Shown here piece after piece: positions 60,101 through 64,000 of a stretch of 64,000 bases of DNA. Position 1 is the stretch's first letter. Every line of letters begins with the position of its first letter. Source of the stretch: Prostheceraeus crozeri (Eukaryota; Platyhelminthes; Polycladida; Euryleptidae); assembly GCA_907163375.1 (NCBI GenBank), contig CAJQUW010004456.1, positions 186,001-250,000 on the forward strand, read 5' to 3'. The position numbers were made by a program, and so were the translations under genes. Below the pieces are notes generated by a model. The model ran no database searches. It saw only the letters and a list, made by a program, of their open reading frames with translations, and was not told the DNA's origin.

Positions 60101-61778
60101 AAATTACTGTAATAATGGCCTGAGACCTCCGGAGTAAATAAGTGAGTTAAGTCAAGGTAAGAAGCATATTAAGTCAGACGGGGTTCGGCAACTTCGATGA
60201 TGTTGGCTGTTTTGAAATATTGAATGGTCAGTGACACGGCACTTTTTGAACTGCAGGCTTGCGCTATTCATGGTAATCACATGGTGTTATATGATAATCA
60301 AAATTTGTTTGTACATTCACAAACTAAAAAAATTCTGAAATTGGCGTAATATAAAAATATTGATCGAATGAACTACAAATAACAAAGAAATTGAAAATCG
60401 TAACTGCGTCGTATAGGTAAGTAAGTACTGAGAAATAGACAGGAGATAAAATCGCAGTTTAATAAATGCCACATTGGTTCAAGTATCAAAGGCGTTAGTT
60501 TAGGTCAATGACATTCCTGCATTCGTGAAAGCATGATCACTGACCAGTCTTTGGACAGTTTCGTTTGACTGAAGGCGCACCCTTTGATTGCGTTCACACA
60601 CAGCATGTAGATGGAAAGATTGTTTGGAAGAGTTCGCAGATTACTTTAATCAAAAATCAAAAAGACCATTCATGAGGTAGTCTGATAGACTTTTGTGCAA
60701 TGATCTCTTCAAAATCCAACGGAACAAACATTATGATTATTTTGAGTAACTTAAAATAGGTCGGATTTGTTCAGGTGGATTCGAATATTCGGCTCAGCCC
60801 TGAAATGGGGGCCCAAACTTCCTCCGTCCTAACACTGCTCCGACAAGAAATATATTAGGACAGATAGGGTTAAACCACAGCGTATGATATCCTTTCATAA
60901 AGGTAACATTATCTGTTTCTGAAAACGTAACAGTTAACAAATTCTCCAAAATAGATAAATTACGTCGAAAAAGGTGACATAATAGCGCTATGGACAATAT
61001 GTTTTCTACAAAGTGTTGAAGACAATACTCTGGATTAATTTCACGACTTTCGTCAATTTTTTTACTATTTATAATGCGTTAAGAAGAATCATGCTGTGAG
61101 CAAAACATGAAAATGGAAATTAAGACATAAATTCGAATTTAGCGTTTTATAAATAAAATTAGAATAAAAGATTATCAGCCAAAACAGGTATTGTGTGCTG
61201 GAACCTCACCTCGACAGGTTATCGTTTGAGTCAGGCCTCCTTTTGTAATCTTCGACTTTGTCTTCTAAAACAAGCTGATTATTTATCGTCTTTATAAGAC
61301 AGTAAAGCGATTAGCTTCCTATTAAGCCACAACCAATATCTCGGTAGAGCGTCACTAAGTACAGGTCCTTTGTTCGGCGAGTATCAAATTATCATTTTAT
61401 TAATTGTTACATTTACGCGGTAATGGATGCCGTAAAGACGTTTCCCAAAACGGCAATCAAAACCAAAGTCCACAGCCTAATATCTTCAAACAACAATCAG
61501 CTTCTAATGCTTTACCTGAACTCGTGCCTCTGTTAAATCAATCCGATTAGCCAGCTCTTCTCTGAAAGACAAGCTGACAGTGAGACAGGTTAACTATGAA
61601 GGGAAAATCGGTACTTACCGAGTGAAAATATCGGGATAATGAGTTTTATGAAACGCTTTCTCCAGCTCCTCTAATTGATGGCTTGTGAAAGTAGTTCGAT
61701 AGCGACGCTGTTTGCGAGCCGTGGTCTCACATTTCTCAGCCAATTGGCAGTCCGACTTGTCATCGCTGGTCAGCAAGT
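50906..61778 (-). CDS. ARX: ARX-like paired-class homeobox gene (3' three exons; 5' end outside window)
   Basis: DNA-binding transcription factor. Three exons join in phase to give a complete 60-residue homeodomain that opens [20 protein letters not shown] and ends [16 protein letters not shown], with Gln at position 50. RRYRTTFTS together with FTREELA distinguishes ARX/aristaless from ALX, DRGX and homeobrain. I count six substitutions against the vertebrate ARX homeodomain from memory. The introns lie in the codon for residue 31 and exactly between residues 46 and 47, the latter a classical paired-class position. Only about 72 residues follow the homeodomain and no OAR-type C-terminal motif is visible, unlike vertebrate ARX. 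Upstream exons, including any octapeptide, lie beyond 64000. The gene is convergent with POLA1, as in vertebrates. In known animals ARX patterns forebrain neurons and other tissues; that role here is inference. Confidence 0.93.
51170..52876 (-). other. ARX large intron, 3' part: nothing recognised
   Basis: 1.7 kb of AT-rich intron without coding motifs or structured repeats. Confidence 0.5.
53345..54170 (-). mobile_element. Penelope-like RT fragment nested in the RTE LINE (broken)
   Basis: A 163-codon - strand frame starts [18 protein letters not shown], which carries the RT YxDD motif, continues with [20 protein letters not shown] and [10 protein letters not shown], and ends GYEACKLI. This is the palm-to-thumb region of Penelope-type RTs common in marine invertebrates. 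The 3' flank carries a hammerhead-like remnant (53577-53632) and a terminal sequence shared with 34512-34655. It is a truncated, broken copy. Confidence 0.7.
53577..53632 (-). ncRNA. Hammerhead-like remnant at the Penelope-like 3' end
   Basis: CCAGCTAGG and CCTAGCTGG form a perfect 9-bp stem enclosing GGACCCGAAACGCG. The GAAAC box and stem I are clear, the first core box is not. Confidence 0.35.
54624..55060 (-). mobile_element. LINE RT C-terminal tail (broken)
   Basis: On the - strand [20 protein letters not shown] continues with [48 protein letters not shown] and EGSRPRGR, the typical end of non-LTR reverse transcriptases. It is a different family from the RTE piece downstream. It is 5'-truncated inside the ARX-like intron. 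Confidence 0.8.
55061..56927 (-). other. ARX large intron, middle: nothing recognised
   Basis: AT-rich intronic sequence with no coding or structured feature that I can support. Confidence 0.5.
56928..57082. repeat. 54-bp inverted repeat around a GAAACGCGTC motif
   Basis: Arms 56928-56981 and 57029-57082 match at 50 of 54 positions and enclose 47 bases that read TTCCGTGACGAAACGCGTC then GGGGAA. This inner part resembles a hammerhead lacking stem II (TTCC/GGAA stem, GAAA, self-complementary ACGCGT, GTC). It may be a MITE or a Penelope terminal remnant in the ARX-like intron. Confidence 0.85.
57083..61515 (-). other. ARX large intron, 5' part: no gene recognised
   Basis: 4.4 kb, AT-rich, with short meaningless frames. 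It is a candidate location for ARX regulatory sequence because it adjoins the homeodomain exons, but no element can be shown. Confidence 0.4.
61516..61561 (-). CDS. ARX: ARX-like 46-base exon, homeodomain residues 31-46
   Basis: Acceptor TTGTCTTTCAG, donor GTAAAG. The split codon completes Arg31, then [15 protein letters not shown]. It is only 57 bases from the previous exon. Too short for ordinary ORF detection, but the sequence and phases are unambiguous. Confidence 0.95.
61619..61778 (-). CDS. ARX: ARX-like exon with homeodomain residues 1-31
   Basis: Read on the - strand: acceptor CTTACTTTCAG, donor GTAAGT, 160 bases. It opens with an acidic stretch ([20 protein letters not shown]) and then [20 protein letters not shown] and [12 protein letters not shown]. 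It ends with two bases of the Arg31 codon. Confidence 0.95.
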
Positions 61779-64000
61779 CTGAAAGTAAGATGGAAAATAT
61801 TCATTCTACTGACAAGGTTTTTTGTTCAGCTGCAAGGTTCGAATAGATTGAGAAATCAATAATCTGATATTGCAATAAAGGATTTATGAAATTCCGGACA
61901 GGTGGCCTGCGACAGAATGTTCGCCATGAATTCAGAAGAGATGGGTTCAAAACTGGTGGGGTCAAGGCAGGATAGGTGCACTGCAAGAGTGCATGGGGCT
62001 GTCGAGGGCGGAAGACAGAACAAGCAGATGGGCTCTGTCAAAATGCTCTGCAACGGAAGGGCCATCCTCAAACTTGAGTCACACTTCTTGCGGTCGATAG
62101 CGGAAGTTAAACAGACGGCAATACCGGTAAACTATCCACTTATAGCCACAGAATTCTGTCGCTCACGTATGTTTTTTCTATTTGATCTATTACCACGAAA
62201 CCAGGAAACGAAATATTACTTGCATGCAGGCGCGCGTCCATAATTTTCAGAAGGGGGAACTGTTCCTAAAAATCCATTTACTATTGTAGAAAGGTTGCAT
62301 AGTTTAATCAATGTTTCAATTTTACGCATGTCAAAATGATGTGTTATGAAGAGAATGATGTCCACGATATTATCTAATAACATGAAGATTTTGGCGATTC
62401 AAAGGAATTTCGGATTTCAATTTTAAGTTTTGACCACATTTAGGCAGATAAAATTTCACTATTTCTTGCAAGACGAGCTAAAAAAGGTGGCGCGCTCCCT
62501 AGGCTAACTTTATATGCGCCATTGCTTGCATGCACTGCAGTAATGTACCTTGGAATGCAAACTCGATAAAGTATGCAGTAAAATAATAGCCTCTGGCCAG
62601 TGCTGTACACTTATTTCCAAAAATGGCCAAACTTGAATAAATAAGTCGATGAAGTAGCATGGATATTTTACTCAGGGTAATAACCTTAATAACCTTTACT
62701 CAGGGTGATGATTTGAATTGCTTGCTGCATAATAGATATCAATTTGAAGTGAGAAGATAAATGTGGTGAAGAGGCAGGCTATAGAGTGAAGTATATATCG
62801 CCTGTCAAATCTATTCAGTCGTGCTGTTCACTTATAGGTGAAACGACAAAGTGATAATATTTATTCGGTCAGAAGATAATATGACCATTACGCTTATAGG
62901 ACACGAAACAACATGCCACATAATGATTACATGAAAGATCCGCTGTTGGCCGAATTTTTAGGCCTTCAAGCACTACAAGCAACACACTTCTTAGTAACGC
63001 TCATGTCTCTTTATAAACACCTTTCACACAAGGGTTGCTGACGCTAGCAGCGACCTCAGAAGGCGCAGGACTCCGAAGGCTCGTCGGGGTTTTAGAATAA
63101 TATTTTTATCGAAGAGACCGTAAATTTCTGTTTTCCCGGGAGTGTCTTTCATTGAAAAACGTGCAGCATGCCGGACATTGGTCAATTACGTGACTTCAGG
63201 CACTAGCCTCGAGAAATAATTAATTTAGAAACCGGCCACCGGCCGGCCGGCCCTCCTCGAAAAAATGAATAATTGGCCGGGGCTTTTCGCCGGTACATTA
63301 TTCCTAAGTAACAATTTTAACAATATTAGGTGGGTGATAAAGTGAAGCATTCTACACTGCATATGGGGTCGGTATCTGGCTAACATTGTTGGGGATAGGT
63401 TAATATCAGAAAGTGGTCAACTTCTGTGTTCTTTGCAGACGTCTTTGCAAAGGATCATTCAGATCTGATTTGGAATACAGTGCCGTTTTGCTGGCAAAAC
63501 TGGAGTACACAAATAGACAGGTCCTTGACAGAAGGATCAAATTTGCATGTATGACTGTAATGCCTCTTTAAGTCATTTCCTTTTGTCCATTAAATCGTCT
63601 TCTCTAATTCTGGAGCAACAAAACTGACAACGCCCTCCGCAATGACTAACTGGATTATTGAATTTCCATAATAAGTAGCCATGTGGTGCCAAATGTAAAA
63701 GGCTGTTGCCTTGTAAAAGATTGACGGAGATGAAAATGGAACTGCATTACCACTGACAGTAATAACTTAATGCGATTAATTCCCATCTAAATGAATAACT
63801 GATCACCCGTAAATCTGACCAACAGGTCACATTGTGAGCATCTTCTCCTTCTTCATATTGCAATATATCCGTCAGACGTCAAGAGCTAAGAAAATAATTT
63901 GTATCTTTCCACCTCAATCAAATCACACTGAGACAGTAATAATCGTACGAAAATTGCCGCGCTATCTATGCTTAAAGAAATGTAAGAAAGCGTGAAATCG
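61779..64000 (-). other. Upstream intron of ARX-like gene
   Basis: No coding exon recognised on the - strand; an FSIDGIL-type octapeptide was looked for and not seen. A short GC-rich palindromic block (CCGGCCACCGGCCGGCCGG) lies at about 63231-63260, followed by GGCCGGGGC. Confidence 0.4.

Noticed and set aside
61902-62243. 113-codon + strand frame near the ARX-like exons
   Set aside because: No motif and no splice partners; it lies in the upstream intron of the - strand gene.

Overview
This window is eukaryotic, most likely from an AT-rich marine deuterostome or other invertebrate. Evidence is GT-AG introns, dispersed protein-coding exons, Penelope-like elements, CR1/L2-like and RTE-like LINEs, tRNA-derived SINEs and an abundance of the palindrome TAGGCCTA. 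An echinoderm would fit, but that is a guess. No bacterial-style operons, CRISPR arrays, rRNA genes or intact tRNA genes were seen.

Two host genes are supported. (1) POLA1, the catalytic subunit of DNA polymerase alpha, lies on the + strand. Nineteen coding exons between 13461 and 42727 join in phase into 1,431 codons plus a stop, from a start reading MSDDVGLAKS to a C-terminus that aligns with the vertebrate protein. All reading phases agree across the 18 introns, and the polymerase motifs A, B and C and both C-terminal zinc motifs are present. (2) An ARX (aristaless-related) paired-class homeobox gene lies on the - strand. Three exons between 61778 and 50906 encode a complete 60-residue homeodomain with Gln50; the 5' exons lie beyond the window. 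The pair is tail to tail, the same order and orientation as human POLA1 and ARX on Xp21.3, so this is a conserved microsyntenic block.

Layout. 1-13.4 kb: no host gene recognised. It holds degraded retroelement pieces (1.9-2.4, 5.3-5.8, 5.95-6.45 kb) and two roughly 2.2-kb copies of one non-autonomous DNA transposon (6997-9668 and 10817-13032), the first carrying a nested LINE tail. 13.4-42.7 kb: POLA1. Intron 8 holds a 40-bp minisatellite of about 29 units, introns 4 and 14 hold copies of one SINE family, and the 7.1-kb last intron holds an L2-like LINE end and a CR1-like LINE. 42.7-50.9 kb: intergenic, with local duplications and a 0.8-kb TA-flanked inverted-repeat transposon. 50.9-61.8 kb: ARX, with a 10.3-kb intron inside the homeodomain that contains an RTE LINE interrupted by a Penelope-like fragment, another LINE tail and a 54-bp inverted repeat. 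61.8-64 kb: upstream intron of ARX, nothing coding recognised.

The most unusual signal outside the genes is a scattered set of hammerhead-ribozyme-like motifs: a stem I flanking a CTGANGA-like box, a small stem II, then GAAA with a short self-complementary stem III. The best are at 5954-6000 (-), directly downstream of a Penelope GIY-YIG fragment, and 34355-34397 (+), with weaker relatives at 18917, 34080, 44434, 53577 and 56977. All calls come from reading the sequence by eye; no searches were run.
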